Source: Cannabis sativa (lineage: Eukaryota; Streptophyta; Magnoliopsida; Rosales; Cannabaceae). Taken from it: a DNA stretch of 64,000 nucleotides. Of this stretch, positions 24,801 to 36,899 are shown piece after piece. Numbering within the stretch: the first letter of the stretch is position 1; the number at the start of each line of letters is the position of its first letter. The stretch spans positions 23,635,280 to 23,699,279 of the forward strand of contig NC_083605.1 of the NCBI RefSeq assembly GCF_029168945.1, read 5' to 3'. The position numbers and the translations under genes were made by a program. Below the pieces are notes generated by a model, which made no database searches, had not been told where the DNA came from, and saw nothing but the letters and a program-made list of their open reading frames with translations.

Positions 24801-25785
24801 CATGCACATGCATGAATAATGATATGTATATTTGTATGCATGACTATATTATTTGTGCTGAAATTAATAGTTATACCCTTTATGTTTGGAATTTTTATTA
24901 GATATTAAATACACTCTAACAGTGGTGTTATTATTATTAGGGAGGCGATGGTTCCTTGCATTCTGTTGGCATTAGGTGGAAACCTTGTAGATGGTAAAGT
25001 TTACTTTTTGTATTATTTTATTGTGTTAAGAAGTTTTCTGGGTTCCCAATGGTCATACGAGTTCATTAATAAACATACAGCATTCTGCCATATATGGTTT
25101 TTCTTAATAGACACTGAGTCCACTGCTCCTCCACAGTAAAGCTTGGAGGGAAGAAAACTGATGTTCTGTTAATGATATTTATTTCAATTAGTATGTTACC
25201 TGTTGATGAAACTCTATATCTTGCTTGTAGGACCGGGAAGTTCAAAACTTGGTCTACGAACAACTGCTGCAATTATCTTTGCACGTTTAGTTTTGGTGCC
25301 TCCTGTAGGACTTGGCATTGTAATGTTGGCTGATAAGCTTGGTTTCCTTCCTGCTGGAGATAAGATGTTTCGATTTGTTTTACTCCTCCAACATTCAATG
25401 CCTTCATCTATCCTTGCTGGTGAGACCCTTGTTCAATTTGCATAAAATAGTATATTTCTAACATGACACATTTCTAAATAAAGGAAAGTTTTCAAGTGTA
25501 TGTGGTAAAGCAGGTGACAAGGTGTATGTAATTCGAATGAATTACGTGATGCTTTATTTTCTATGGATTCTTCAAACATAGAGCCATAAACTTTCCAATT
25601 TATAGTTAAACATCTAATGAAATAGCAGCGGTTTTACTTGTATGATTTATTTTTTTCTGTTAGGTGCTGTTGCAAATTTAAGAGGTTGTGGAAGGGAGGC
25701 AGCGGCAGTCTTGTTCTGGATTCATATTTTTGCTGTATTCTCAATGGCTGCATGGATTGTTTTGTTTCTCAAAATTCTATTTTAA
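18835..25785 (+). CDS. PILS6: PIN-LIKES (PILS) auxin transport facilitator, 415 aa, ten exons
   Basis: Exons: 18835-19020, 19473-19552, 19638-19762, 19949-20070, 20188-20382, 24004-24078, 24178-24278, 24941-24993, 25231-25419, 25664-25785. All have GT-AG borders, phases join, and the total is 1248 nt. PILS proteins sit in the endoplasmic reticulum membrane and limit nuclear auxin by drawing it into the ER. The protein has two hydrophobic bundles (about residues 22-170 and 235-415) around a hydrophilic loop (about 185-235, with PPPEG and EQVPLLT). Family signatures include ASKYVNILPANGRKLLNG, FSQLGQAVTLQKML, GNIGNVPL and FGQWVGAIILYTY. Length is close to the roughly 430 aa of the Arabidopsis relative I recall best, PILS6; assignment to that member is inference. 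No frameshift or premature stop was seen. Intron 5 (3.6 kb) carries a Ty3 relic. Confidence 0.93.
20504..20899 (-). repeat. 3' LTR of the Ty3 relic
   Basis: Matches 23063-23451 with many substitutions and small indels. It shares ACCTTGCAAAAACAATTGCT near one end and AAAACGTA-TGGAGGCTTATCA at the other. Confidence 0.85.
22462..22914 (-). pseudogene. Ty3 gag fragment
   Basis: An open stretch of 150 codons, a retrotransposon gag (capsid) domain with LKMPTFDGE, GWIMQVKWYF and ALLWYQ. The preceding N-terminal part (22856-23068) is in another frame. No intact ATG-to-stop gag remains, so this is relic coding sequence. Confidence 0.75.
23063..23451 (-). repeat. 5' LTR of the Ty3 relic
   Basis: Partner of 20504-20899. 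On the internal side the minus strand reads ATTTGGTGCGGTAAG, which may be a decayed primer binding site. Confidence 0.8.
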
Positions 25786-27529
25786 AACATCAGCAAAGAA
25801 GTCTGCCAGTTTCCCATGTAAATTGAAATATGAGTGGAAATTTCGGAAACTTGAAAATCCATTTTTCCAATGGAAAGCCATATTTTGATTGTATACCCTT
25901 GCCAGTGAGTCTCGGAGAAGGTATAGGGTAGCCAACTGGCCATGCTTACAGGATGGGCATCAAAGGATGAAGATCTTTTGGTCTTATTATTGGAATTACT
26001 ATGGTTGTCATATTTTTTATTTATTGAGGGCATGTTTATATGTTACGCTTCCAATTTTCAAATTTATTCGATCAATTATGTAGTAAAAATATTGTAAGAA
26101 AAACTTGTCGCAATCTATATTGCCAGTGTACAAACATTCAAAATCTTATTTTAGTTCAATTTGTATGTTGCAAGGTAGATTCTGAAAAGCTTCATCTGCA
26201 TGTAGATAACATAAATATAAGTATATACATATATATTTATACATGTGGAAATTCTCAGGCGTTGCATCCAAAAACTCCTCAGGTGCTCTGGACCGTTTTC
26301 TAACAATCTCATACAACACATTGCAAAGATTTAAAGGCTAAAAATAGCAAGACTAGATGGGTTATCAATTTCAGGATGAGATTGTGATTAGTACCATGTA
26401 ATTCATACCATCTTGGACTCTTGGAAGGGTTCATTTAGAACAAACCTTCATGAACATTGGCCTCAAAAAACTGTCTAGTAAGCTTAGCATTTATGTTTAT
26501 GGCAGGAGAAATTTTAACTGAAATCGCTTTAAGCACATGATTTAAGTCTTCATGAGGAGAAGCCAAAGTGAAAAGCCCATCAAAATAATCACAAAAAAAA
26601 CTACCCTGAGAGTTAAGATCCTAACTGAAAGTAAAATGCAAAAACCGTCCATCGTAAAGACCCTTTGTCGTGGTAAAAATCTGAACAAGAGATCTAACTC
26701 TACTCCCTACTCCAAAGAACTCCAAAGTTGCTACATTTTTTTTTAATTTCTATTCCTTGCTTTTCGACTAGAAGCTCACTTATAAGTAAGTCTCCTTAAA
26801 ATGTGCATAGGCGAAATCAGACATGTACTTAAAGGGCTTAATGCAGACGTTGGCCGCCCAGAAATGTCACAGATATTTACTTTAATACAAGTCAGGTCAC
26901 CAAGTAACGATTATGCTTTTTTTAATATAGGATCAGATTTTGTGCCCTGCGTCCAAACATTGTAGTGCTGAGCACTTCTAGTACTCAACAACAATACTTT
27001 TTGACAAATATATTATTATTATGATACTACATCTAAGGCCCTGATCGTTTCGCTTCGAGAACTTTCTTCAAGTATTGGCATTAAGGTGTTTGTTGACGGA
27101 TCACTACTGGGGCAACTGGTATTGGAGTGGTATTCTATCAAGAAGATCGTTTTATTAGTGTGTCAGAGACCTTTAAAATATATTACTTTGTTTTCATTGG
27201 ATTTTTCGTTAGTTAATTATGTTTACCATTCAATGTATTATTGGATAATTTGTTTTTTTTTTTTTTAATTTATCATTTAATTTGTTGTTTATCAAGTATT
27301 TCATGTAAAGTGATTGTATGATTTGATTTTTTTATCTATCATTAGATTTTTTTTTTTTTTATCAGCTATTGTATACAGCTTCGGTTCAATTGATTTTCAT
27401 GCTGTTCATGGAAAATGAATGAGAATAAAAAAAATAAATTTAGAGAAATAATCCCCTGCATTCTTCCTTACACAATAAAATGACTCTCCACTAATTTTGA
27501 CCAATCAGAACACACACAAAAAAGCCACA
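25786..27529. other. 3' flank of the PILS gene, no further gene seen
   Basis: The first few hundred bases are presumably the PILS 3' untranslated region. AT-rich sequence with short T-runs follows (27240-27360). Open stretches here are short and lack start codons or domain signs. Confidence 0.5.
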
Positions 27530-28291
27530 CTGGTGAGTAGAGACAGAAATTGGGCGGTTAATGCATGGAGAATGCAATCCCCGTCCCCATCCCCGTCTAA
27601 TAACTTACGGATTCGGGGTAGGGGAATACCCATCGGCTATGGGGAACCCATCGGGTATCCATTAAGGCAAAACGAAAAAAAAATTAAAATAATTGAAAAA
27701 AAAAACCAATATTCTCACAAATATTTATTATGCATTCATAATCAATAGGAGATAAAAGACAAATCTACCTAAAAAAGTATAACCTAGTAGAAAATTAAAA
27801 CTAAATATGTCTCAAAGTTCGAAAAAAAAAACAAAAAAATCATAATTCAAGTATAGTATCATAGTTTCATACCTCTCAAGCCTCCCAACAAATTAAAAAG
27901 TAAACAGAGATGAAACTAAGAATCGAGAAGAAAATATCTTTACATATGTAATCCACAATGATCATCAGTTTACTATCGTCATTAGATCTTCATAATTTAA
28001 GTATATGATATATAATTTTAATTATGGATGATAATCAAAATAATTTTGATTATCAATAATATATATTATATATATGTTAAGAATAAAAAAGAAATTATAT
28101 ATATCTATATCGGGGTCGGATATAGTGCGCATAGTATTATCCCCGCCCCCGCCCCATTCCCGTTTCGGGTATTGAAATTATCTTCCACCACCGCCCCATT
28201 AACCACCAAAACGGAGAATATCCACCCCATTAGGGGCGGGTCCCCGCAGTTACCCATCCCCGCGGTATAAATTTCTATCTCTACTGGTGAG
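27530..28291. mobile_element. Non-autonomous hAT element, 746 bp, target duplication CTGGTGAG
   Basis: Element 27538-28283 with termini TAGAGACAGAAATT and, reversed, TAGAGATAGAAATT. The 8-bp duplication CTGGTGAG lies at 27530-27537 and 28284-28291. CCCCG(T/C)CCC motifs are clustered just inside both ends. The middle is AT-rich, with no transposase. Confidence 0.93.
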
Positions 28292-28663
28292 GCTATTTCG
28301 TACACCCCACCAAAAAAATGCCCTATATGTTATCAAATAATAATAAAAAAAAAAAGAATTAGGGTTAAACCCCTCTAAGTTTTAAAGTTAAATGCCAACT
28401 AAGATTGTGAATATATACACATATATATACACGAAACACTTTTTATTGATCCAAATAATTTTATTATTTTTTATAACTTTTTTTATTTATTTTCATAGTT
28501 TTAATTTTCAAAATTACTTTTAAATTGTAAACATAATTAAAAACAAAATTTTCCATCATCAGATATTTTTAATTCTAGTTAAAAAAAAAAAATTGCTACT
28601 AATGCTTCCATCATTTCCATGAACGCCACCAATCACCATTACAAGAACACCTCCACAATCACC
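28292..28663. other. AT-rich interval between two hAT elements
   Basis: Contains A/T runs and a CCA-rich patch (about 28620-28671, repeated ACC) into which the next hAT element inserted. No gene. Confidence 0.5.
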
Positions 28664-31065
28664 ACCACCACCAAGGGCGGACCCACATAGAAGTGAGGTG
28701 GGGCAGTCTGTTGGAAATTATTTTATCAGGATCTAGATTTACTAACAAGTATATTGGATTAACAACCTAATATGAATTCTAAAACAATGAAAATAAACAC
28801 ATATAAAGTTAGAAAACCTTACAGTGGGTGCAGCGGAATAATATGACTCCTTCCGTTCAGATCTCTAGCCCTTGATTCCTTTCTGTAGCAAAGCATCACC
28901 AAGATCTGAACCTAGATCTTCTTTTCTCCTTCTTTGATGCAGAAATTCCATAGTCTTACATACTATGATTGAGATACAACTTGATGTGTGTGGGCACTAC
29001 TCATCTCACAAGGATTTCGAAATTTTCTCTCTTTTTCTCTCTTGAATTTCGTGGCTTATCATGCATACAAAGACATGCAAGAGAAGAGAACAAAGGTTGC
29101 TTTATATAGGAAAAAGGGAGAGCACAACTTTCCAAATAAACAGTTTTCTCTTTTACTGTGTAATTGATTAACTGCCTTATTTAGTGTGATCCACCACTTT
29201 CCTATTTTTCCTAGGCTTTGATTAGCAATTACATGGCAATTAAAAATGAAAATAATAATTGGGAAAATCACAAAGAGGTGGCCAGCCATAGGGTTTCATG
29301 GGCCTCACTTGGATTTTGCAGTTTCCTCAATTTTATTTCTATTTCTCCAAAAATGCCACTTTTCCAATTCTAATCATTTAAATGCCAAAACTAATTATTT
29401 AATAACTAAAATAGATTATTAAATAATATTGTCATTGAAAATAATTATTAATTAGACATACAAAGTCTCTCAATTAATAATTAAACCTAGAAACCCTTTT
29501 CTTTACAATTTCATCCTTAAACTGTGAGAATTCATAAAGTAGACATAGTCTAACTTTTAGAATTATAATTAATTAATTAAAATCAATTAACTGAGTCTTA
29601 CAAGCAGTATGGTCTCAACTAGTATGGGGACCATGGGTCTATATAACCGAGCTTCCAATAAGTCGAACCGAATTTACCAAGTAAATTCCCTAACTTATTA
29701 ATTCCTCATTGAATCCACACTTAGAACTTGGAATTGCACTCTCAGTCATATAGAACGCTCTATATGTTCCACGATATAGACACGTCATTAGTTATCCATT
29801 GTTATAACCCTAATGTGATCAATGATCCTCTATATAGATGATTTACACTGTAAAGGGATTAAATTACCGTAACACCCTACAATGTATTTTATCCTTAAAA
29901 CACTTAACCCTGTATAAATGATATTTCAACTAAGTGAAATGAGATCTCCACCATTTATCTTCGTTTGGTTAAGCTCGAAGGAAATCATCCTTTACTTTTA
30001 TTTGCCAGATAGAAACTATAGATTCCATATTTATGTTAGCGCTCCCACTTAATTGCATTACCGTGTTCCCAAAATGTACGTATCACCCTGACTGTCAAAA
30101 GTAGGCTTAACTAACAAATCAAAGAACACGAGTAACACTCTTGAGATTGAACCTAACCATATCAGGATTAAGATCATTTGATCTAGGATCAACAGGTGAT
30201 ATTGAATTGAATAGATATTACGGTAAATTTTAATATATCTAATCAAAGTTCAATATCGGTCCCTTCCGATGTATACTCCATACATTCGATACTGGTAAAC
30301 TTTGCCAATGTCCTGGAAAGGACATAACACTTTTCCAAGGTGTAAGAATACCTTTCGCTGATTATACCATGTCAGTCTAAATCCAGTGTTCTGAAAAATC
30401 AGGGAATAAACTTTTGAACATATAATAAAGATTATATTCCACTGTGTTGACAACACTATAATCTTTAACAAACTCATATGTTCTGGACTTAAAAAGAATG
30501 CATACATTATATACATATAATCATGAAATAAATCATGTGAACCATGCAACATAAAATGTTATTTCTGATCTTTATTAATAAGTAAATCTGATTATATGAA
30601 ATGAGTTTTATTTAGGGCATAAAACCCAACACAGTCGCCCACCCTGAAAAAAAATCGAGAAAAAAATATATATATATTTTAGTTAGTTACAACATATATT
30701 TATAAATAAAAGAGATATTTATACACATAAAATAAGCTTTGATATAATGGTAAAGTCATTTCAAATATGTAAAGGAGGTCATGACTTCTAATCCCAATAA
30801 AAGCATGCTTACTTTAATATTTTTATTTTACTTTTTGAACATCTACCAATAATACTTTTATTTAATGTCTTAATTATTGAACCAAATATATTTTATTGTT
30901 ACTTTTTTTTTTACTTTATACTATATTTAATACTAAAATATAAATTTACATTAATTTTTAACATGTTATGCAATGTATAAAAGAAAAAAAGATGCACCCC
31001 TCACTTATAAAAAAAAAATGTCGCCCCACCTCAACTTAAATTCTGGATCCGCCACTGACCACCAC
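28664..31065. mobile_element. Non-autonomous hAT (Tip100-like ends) split by a solo LTR
   Basis: Element 28672-31057. Ends are CAAGGGCGGACCCA and, reversed, CAGTGGCGGATCCAG, and both arms continue with GAGGTGGGGC. ACCACCAC flanks both sides (28664-28671, 31058-31065), an 8-bp duplication as expected for hAT but in low-complexity sequence. Without the inserted LTR (28709-30631) and its duplication the element is about 458 bp. No transposase. Confidence 0.75.
28704..30636 (-). mobile_element. Solo LTR, 1923 bp, with CAGTC target duplication
   Basis: LTR 28709-30631, reverse orientation, same family as 2368-4258. CAGTC lies at 28704-28708 and 30632-30636. It is more diverged from the young element than the copy at 12612; the antisense open frame conserved in other copies is broken here. 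It inserted 37 bp inside the left end of the hAT element. Confidence 0.93.
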
Positions 31066-31342
31066 CATCATCACAATTACGGTCCCGCCACAACCACAAT
31101 GTATTTTAAACAATCTCAATCTCAAATTCAAACACAAAATACAAAATGAAATTTACAAATAATATGAGATTGGAATAGATCTGAATCTAATAAACAAAAA
31201 ATGAAGAAACAAATAGAAAAGGAAGAAAAATAATCATTAAACCTAGATCTGAACCCCTCTCTCTCCTCTTTTTTGCATCCATCAACTACGCTTCTACCCC
31301 CATCAAGCTTGATCGTTTCTTGGCATCGACGAGCAAACAAAG
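31066..31342. other. Short interval between hAT elements
   Basis: Moderately CT-rich sequence near 31250-31340. It may be part of an older unidentified sequence that continues at 31846, since the hAT element at 31351 splits it cleanly. No gene is supported. Confidence 0.4.
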
Positions 31343-31845
31343 GCCACGAATAGGGATGCACAATGGACATGGAATTGGCGGGGAGTGCTTCCCCCATCCC
31401 TATCTCCGCTTATTGCCCATCGGGGATAGGGTGAAAAATCTCCTGAAGGGGGCAGGGTCGGTGCGGAGAATCCCCTAAAACAAATAAAGTGTACAATAAA
31501 AATTTAAATATATAAAAATATTAAATTACATAAAAATTAAAATATTACACATTAATTATTATCCAAAACACAATTTAAAATTTACGAAAAGAATACTAAT
31601 ATACTAAAAAAAATATAAACATACATTATAAATTATAAAATATTATTAAAAATATAAAATAAAATACTAAATGGGTCCCCGTCGGGGTGGGGAGTGTGAT
31701 TCTCGTTCCCGCCCCGTTTAACATTCGAGGACAAAAAGTAATCACCGTCCCCGTTTCCCATTTAGACGGGGAATCCCCAGCCCATTAGGGGCGGGTTCCA
31801 GCGGGGCCCATCCCCTTCGAGGAAATGTGCATCCCTAGCCACGAA
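31343..31845. mobile_element. Non-autonomous hAT element, 487 bp, target duplication GCCACGAA
   Basis: Element 31351-31837 with perfect 12-bp inverted termini TAGGGATGCACA. The 8-bp duplication GCCACGAA lies at 31343-31350 and 31838-31845. GGGGA/CCCCG-rich sub-terminal motifs lie on both sides. No transposase. Confidence 0.94.
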
Positions 31846-32925
31846 TGACCTCTCTACTTTTCGAAACTCTATCTCTGAGAACCCCCAAAGCTCCATTCCT
31901 CTCTCATTCTTCCCTTCTCTCTAATGCGATTATCTGTCTACAAATGAATGGAGCACCACGACTTCCCCAAGGTCCAGATTTCTCAATCTCGTCTCTTCTC
32001 TGTGATTCACAATCCTTCGGAGTCCTCCGCCATCACCTACACAAGAAGAGTTGGAGAGGGAGTGAGGAAGAAAGAGATAGTGAGAAAAGAAGAAAGTATA
32101 GGATTTAGATTTAAAGATTTATTATTTTGGATTTAGTTTGTTTGTTTTTTTTAATTTCTTTATTTATTTGTTTAAAAAAAATTGTTAAGTTAAAAATAAA
32201 AGAAAAATATTGTTAGTTTATTTATTTTTAATTTTTATATTATTATATTAATTAGACCAATACAAACTATACATGTGTACACAATAATAGTCTTAGTTGG
32301 CACTTAACATCTAAATTTAACAGATGTATCAAACTTGTAACAGAATTGAAGATAAGGAGGTATTACCACCAAAAAAAAAAAAATTAAAAGATTAAGAGTA
32401 TACTAATTAAAACATATGATGATTTAACTGCAAATTTCTCAAAAAGAAAATTCAAATTGCTAATTAATTACTAACAAAAGTAATATATATAAAATACATT
32501 TCTAATATTTTGACACAAAATGAAAGCTTGTTATATTAAACAAATATAAAAACATTGTACATTATAAAATATTTGAAAAAAAATAAAATAAAATAAGCAT
32601 GATTATTAAAATAATGCTGCTATAAAATTAAACATTTGGAGACTAATTTGCTTAAAATAAAATAAAAATGAGAACCAATTTACAAAAAAGAAAAAAAAAA
32701 TCAATTGCTAGAAAGTCAAACTAATTAGTCTTTAAATTCTTCATTATTCAACCCACGTTGTATTGCGACTGCAAGAAGCAACATTTAAGCAGAAAACACA
32801 GTAATACGTCAAGTGTTAGCCAAATCTAAGCCACAAGAGTAGCATAAAAGTCTCCAGCCAACAAGATGTGAAGAAAAAGCATCAGCATAAAATATAAATT
32901 AATATATTTACTTAAAAATAATTGT
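31846..32925. other. Intergenic, AT-rich; short CT-rich patch at the left
   Basis: 31850-32105 is CT-rich and has an 87-codon frame whose ATG is formed across the hAT target duplication, so I do not call a gene. The rest is AT-rich with A-runs. The 3' end of the RING gene transcript probably lies in 32750-32925. Confidence 0.5.
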
Positions 32926-34632
32926 TTAGAACAGTGACCACCATCTCCAGCTCTTATTCTCCCTACCGTTGGATGAGGGGCCAGTAATTTCGAGATTTTG
33001 GTGGCTATGTTGTGGAAGGGGTCGAAGGGCAATTGAAGAACCTCTTCTTTCTGTTCCAAGATTTCCTAACCACAAGACAAAAAAAATGCCCACAAGACCG
33101 ACAACTGGAGCAGCTGTAAGAAAAACCCATCTTCTCCTACTACTCGGATCTCCAGAGCTATTTGATTCTAGTTCCACATCCTGTAGCTCTCTCTGCTCTA
33201 ATCTACCCTCATTAAATTCTATTTCTTCCTCTGCTCTGTCAGAGAACAAGCTACCTCGTACAGAGATATAGTCCTCTGGTACATTCTGGGGGCGAGTGCT
33301 GATCTCCACTTCCACTCTACTCCTAGTGTCACTCTTCTCCTCTTCATAATCTTTGTCGTCAATTGGTAGCTCGTATCTACAAAGGGGGCATGAATTTCGA
33401 GACTGCAACCATGGCAATATACATGAAGGGTGATAGAGATGTTTGCAGGGAAGTTGATTCACCTCAGCACCAATCGGTAGCATATCCTTGCAAATTGCAC
33501 AAGCTACGCCATCAAGCTGCTTCTCATGCTCCTCATTAATGATAACACGAGGTAGGCTATTCGTAAAAGATAACTCTGTAGGTGGCATTTCATGTCTTGA
33601 GTTGTCATCCTCAACCAGATGCTGAAGAAGCTCTTCCAAGCCTCTCCCATCAAGATAATTTGTAGATTGTCCAACATCAGCCATCCAAGCTGGTTCTAAG
33701 TTCGCAAAGATGTTATGGGCATATGTTTGATTGCTTTCCCTACTTTCCCAAATTATAGTATCATCAGATTCAGAATGAGCCATTCGTTCACTTTGACTAG
33801 AATATGAAAAGTTCCTACTACGAGGTCTGGCATCTGGGGATGGAATCATGTCGTCCTCAGCATGGCCCTTGTCCCACTCACCACCATCTTCTTCGTCTTC
33901 TGCTTCTCCTCCACTTCCTAGATCATCTGAGTTCCAAAGATTAAGCCCAACATGCATTGGATCAATATCAGTGTCACTGTCGAAATCACTACCTTCTATT
34001 GATTGAGTATACATCTCTGAGTCCAGAAAGCCATGGAGATCTTCTGAAGCATCATAGTCTCCTCCGTAAGTACTACAAGAAATGACATCATTGTCACCTT
34101 GTAATGTCTTGTGACATCCAAAACTGACATTAGATTCATTATCAGCAAATAAAGAATCCACATTATCTGAATCTTCACTTTTAGCATCAGAGGGAATGAG
34201 CATCCGCCTCCATCTTCTAGACCACCTTGGACTATTACGAGAACTTGTCTGATGCAATAACTTGCCAATAGGATCACCTTCTCCTAGAAAATCCTCAAAT
34301 GCAGAGATGGTTGGCTGATTTTGCCTCACCAGATTAATCACATGTGAGAATTGTTGCGAAAAAGTATTTTCTGAGGACTCACTACTGCTATACCTGGTTC
34401 TTCTTTGGCTTAGTGGTCTCCTTCTACGAGATCCACGTGATGGGGTATCCAGATCTTCAGAGTACAAAAATTTACAATCACCACAAATGCAAATCGTTTC
34501 CAGATCATCAGTTGCCTCATTATCTTCTGAAAGGATTTTTTGGCACGATGCACATACTCCCTGAACAGAATGGTCAATCAATATATGATTGCCCACACCA
34601 CTGTGGACAATAGATTGAAAATCTTGTGACAT
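32926..34632 (-). CDS. RING-H2 E3 ubiquitin ligase with C-terminal membrane segment, 568 aa
   Basis: One uninterrupted coding exon from the ATG at 34632 to a stop at 32926. A full C3H2C3 RING-H2 finger spans C378 to C418 (C378, C381, C396, H398, H401, C404, C415, C418, with W408). RING-H2 fingers recruit a ubiquitin-loaded E2 and pass ubiquitin to a substrate. The N-terminus has a second cysteine cluster (C27, C30, C48, C50, C53) that may bind zinc. Residues 65-300 are low-complexity, Ser- and acid-rich. Residues about 502-524 form one hydrophobic segment after RRRW, so it is probably tail-anchored in a membrane with the RING in the cytosol; location is inference. No substrate can be inferred. 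Confidence 0.9.
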   Translation of the reverse strand: MSQDFQSIVHSGVGNHILIDHSVQGVCASCQKILSEDNEATDDLETICICGDCKFLYSEDLDTPSRGSRRRRPLSQRRTRYSSSESSENTFSQQFSHVINLVRQNQPTISAFEDFLGEGDPIGKLLHQTSSRNSPRWSRRWRRMLIPSDAKSEDSDNVDSLFADNESNVSFGCHKTLQGDNDVISCSTYGGDYDASEDLHGFLDSEMYTQSIEGSDFDSDTDIDPMHVGLNLWNSDDLGSGGEAEDEEDGGEWDKGHAEDDMIPSPDARPRSRNFSYSSQSERMAHSESDDTIIWESRESNQTYAHNIFANLEPAWMADVGQSTNYLDGRGLEELLQHLVEDDNSRHEMPPTELSFTNSLPRVIINEEHEKQLDGVACAICKDMLPIGAEVNQLPCKHLYHPSCILPWLQSRNSCPLCRYELPIDDKDYEEEKSDTRSRVEVEISTRPQNVPEDYISVRGSLFSDRAEEEIEFNEGRLEQRELQDVELESNSSGDPSSRRRWVFLTAAPVVGLVGIFFVLWLGNLGTERRGSSIALRPLPQHSHQNLEITGPSSNGRENKSWRWWSLF

Positions 34633-36899
34633 TCTCTGTTGGACACAGTAAGACCAAAGGAAAAAAAGGAGTGAGAGATGATGAATACAAAACTAATAAA
34701 GAGAAGAAAAATGTCAAGGCATAAACAAAGAACATTAAAACACATACATGTTATGATAACCAGGTCACTATACAATGATTAGCTTGTGCTGAAAACTAGA
34801 GCAAAGTATTATTCCATAAGATTTAATCATGTTTTTGAGGGCTAAATGAAGAATAAGAGTGGGAATAGACAGCCCCGTGTTTGGCAATAATGATTTTACT
34901 CAAATACACATTTGAGTTGCTAATAACAGATTTTAAATGAAATTCCTAGACTCTGAAACATATAGTTGACTCAGCGTATTGGAATCTAAGTCAAACTTCA
35001 ACTAAATAATTCTGTCGAATCCGGTGCATCACATAAAGCTTAGTATCAATAGTTTTCTTTCAACAAAATAAAAATTTAATTGTTAAACAGAAGAAAATAA
35101 AACTTGAGAAAGAAAACAAGAAGTTGTCCTCTAATGAACAATAGTGTAAGTGGGAACAAGAAATTGAATTATAAGTTAACCAACTAATCTTTATCAACAT
35201 AGATTGAACGTAATCATAAAACTTTAATGAAGAAACAATAAGGAGATCCAACATCTTATCAGGTTCTATCCCAAACAATATATGACCTTTTTTTCATAAA
35301 TAAAAAATAAATCAATTCCTTCAAGCTATATTACTAGTTAAGAGCCCACAACAACAATAATTTGGCTAGTCAACAAGCTCACCCCATAAAAGGTTTCCAC
35401 AAGATGTCCATAAATGTAGGTCTCATATACCTCTCCTAAAGTTCAGGTTAATGATTGTATCCTAGAAAGTTCTAGTTTATTTATATATAAGGGGTTTTCT
35501 AGCTATCCTGCAATCCAAATGGTGAGACTGACATCATTGAGCAGAGGGATATGAGATTTTTCCATTGATATCAATTTGGAACATTGAGTGGACCAAAAAA
35601 CCAAATCTCCTCAAGCTAAAACTAAACACATCAAGTGAGGATATTCGCTCAGCATTCTTAGACCACGTAGTTACTACCATGGCTTTTTCTAAATAAAGTA
35701 CTTTATATTAAACCCCATTTTCATTCCATGTTATTTCCTTCATCTAGTACCGAAATAGAGCATTGTCATTCATTTTTCTTCTACCATATTAATAATTACT
35801 CTCATTAATCTCCTCATTCCTTCTTGGGATTCTTACTTCTCAGTCCCATTTCTTTCCAAAAACAACAAAGTGTTGCATATTTCAATTTGGGTTGTATTAG
35901 TCAAAACAATCTAAAAATATAACCGTGAAAAATGGAAAATTTAAAATAAAAGAAAAAACTAACGATTTGAAGTGGGCTTGATGTAATTTACCAGATGATA
36001 AATATCGGTGCGATCCTCAGCCAGATTGTAGGATCAATCGGTGTAGGCAAACCTTCTCAAATACAAAATCTACTATGCAATATCAAATAAGTGTCATTAT
36101 CTTCAACCTAAAACTGTCTTAACTCAGTAACTCGAATCAAGATCTGGCACTTTCCATATGAATAGTTGGTTTGCCAGTTGTGATTATGGTGGCCCTACTT
36201 CATCTAAGTCTATTGAGGAAAAGGACCATTCGTTCTGAACCAAAAAAACATTTATGAAATAGAAATGCTAAAAGCACAATAGTGTCTAGCAGAGTAGCAC
36301 CACCAAAAATGTCTAATATGATTTGATTTAATTTAATAACACCGGTGGAGGGACCACTAAAAGCATCTCCAAATTCCAACTATTTTACAAATTTAGTGTA
36401 AAATCCTCACATTATTTTATTCTAATGGCATCCTAAATTATACACTAAATCAATGTGCATCAAATTGAATACCATTAATAATGTTGGATTTTATTAATAA
36501 TGTTGGATTTTGAATTTTCACTGATTTGGTGTACAATTTTGTTTTAACTCTTATTTTATTTTATCTTAAAATATAATATTACATTTTAGTCCTTAAATTA
36601 AAATTTATCGCAAAAATAATAATTAATTTTAAAAAACTAACATATTTAAAAATACAAAGTAACAAAAAAAAAATATTATTAAGCTCAGTTGTAAGGTGTA
36701 GTGTTGTTGAGTTAGTTACAAATTCACTGTTGACGGTGAGAACTCGTCAACCAACTGGTGGTCGAAAAACCAACTTATGCTTCAAGTTTAGAAATGAGAT
36801 GAAGTGGAAAATGAAATATACACTCAAATTATTATCTTGAAATGGAGAGAACAATGGAGGATTTTCTATTGTTTTAATATAGTTTCACAAGTATGATTT
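34633..36899. promoter_or_regulatory. Upstream region of the RING gene, otherwise featureless
   Basis: On - strand the bases before the ATG (TCTTACTGTGTCCAACAG|AGA) look like an intron acceptor, so the leader is probably split; the upstream leader exon was not located. Beyond that, to 36899, I see AT-rich sequence with no coding frame or repeat boundary. A 26-bp phrase about 'aatgttggattt' is duplicated at about 36480-36510. Confidence 0.4.

Noticed and set aside
31845..32108. 87-codon frame starting at 31845 as a gene
   Set aside because: Its ATG spans the hAT target duplication and the protein has no domain or conservation sign.
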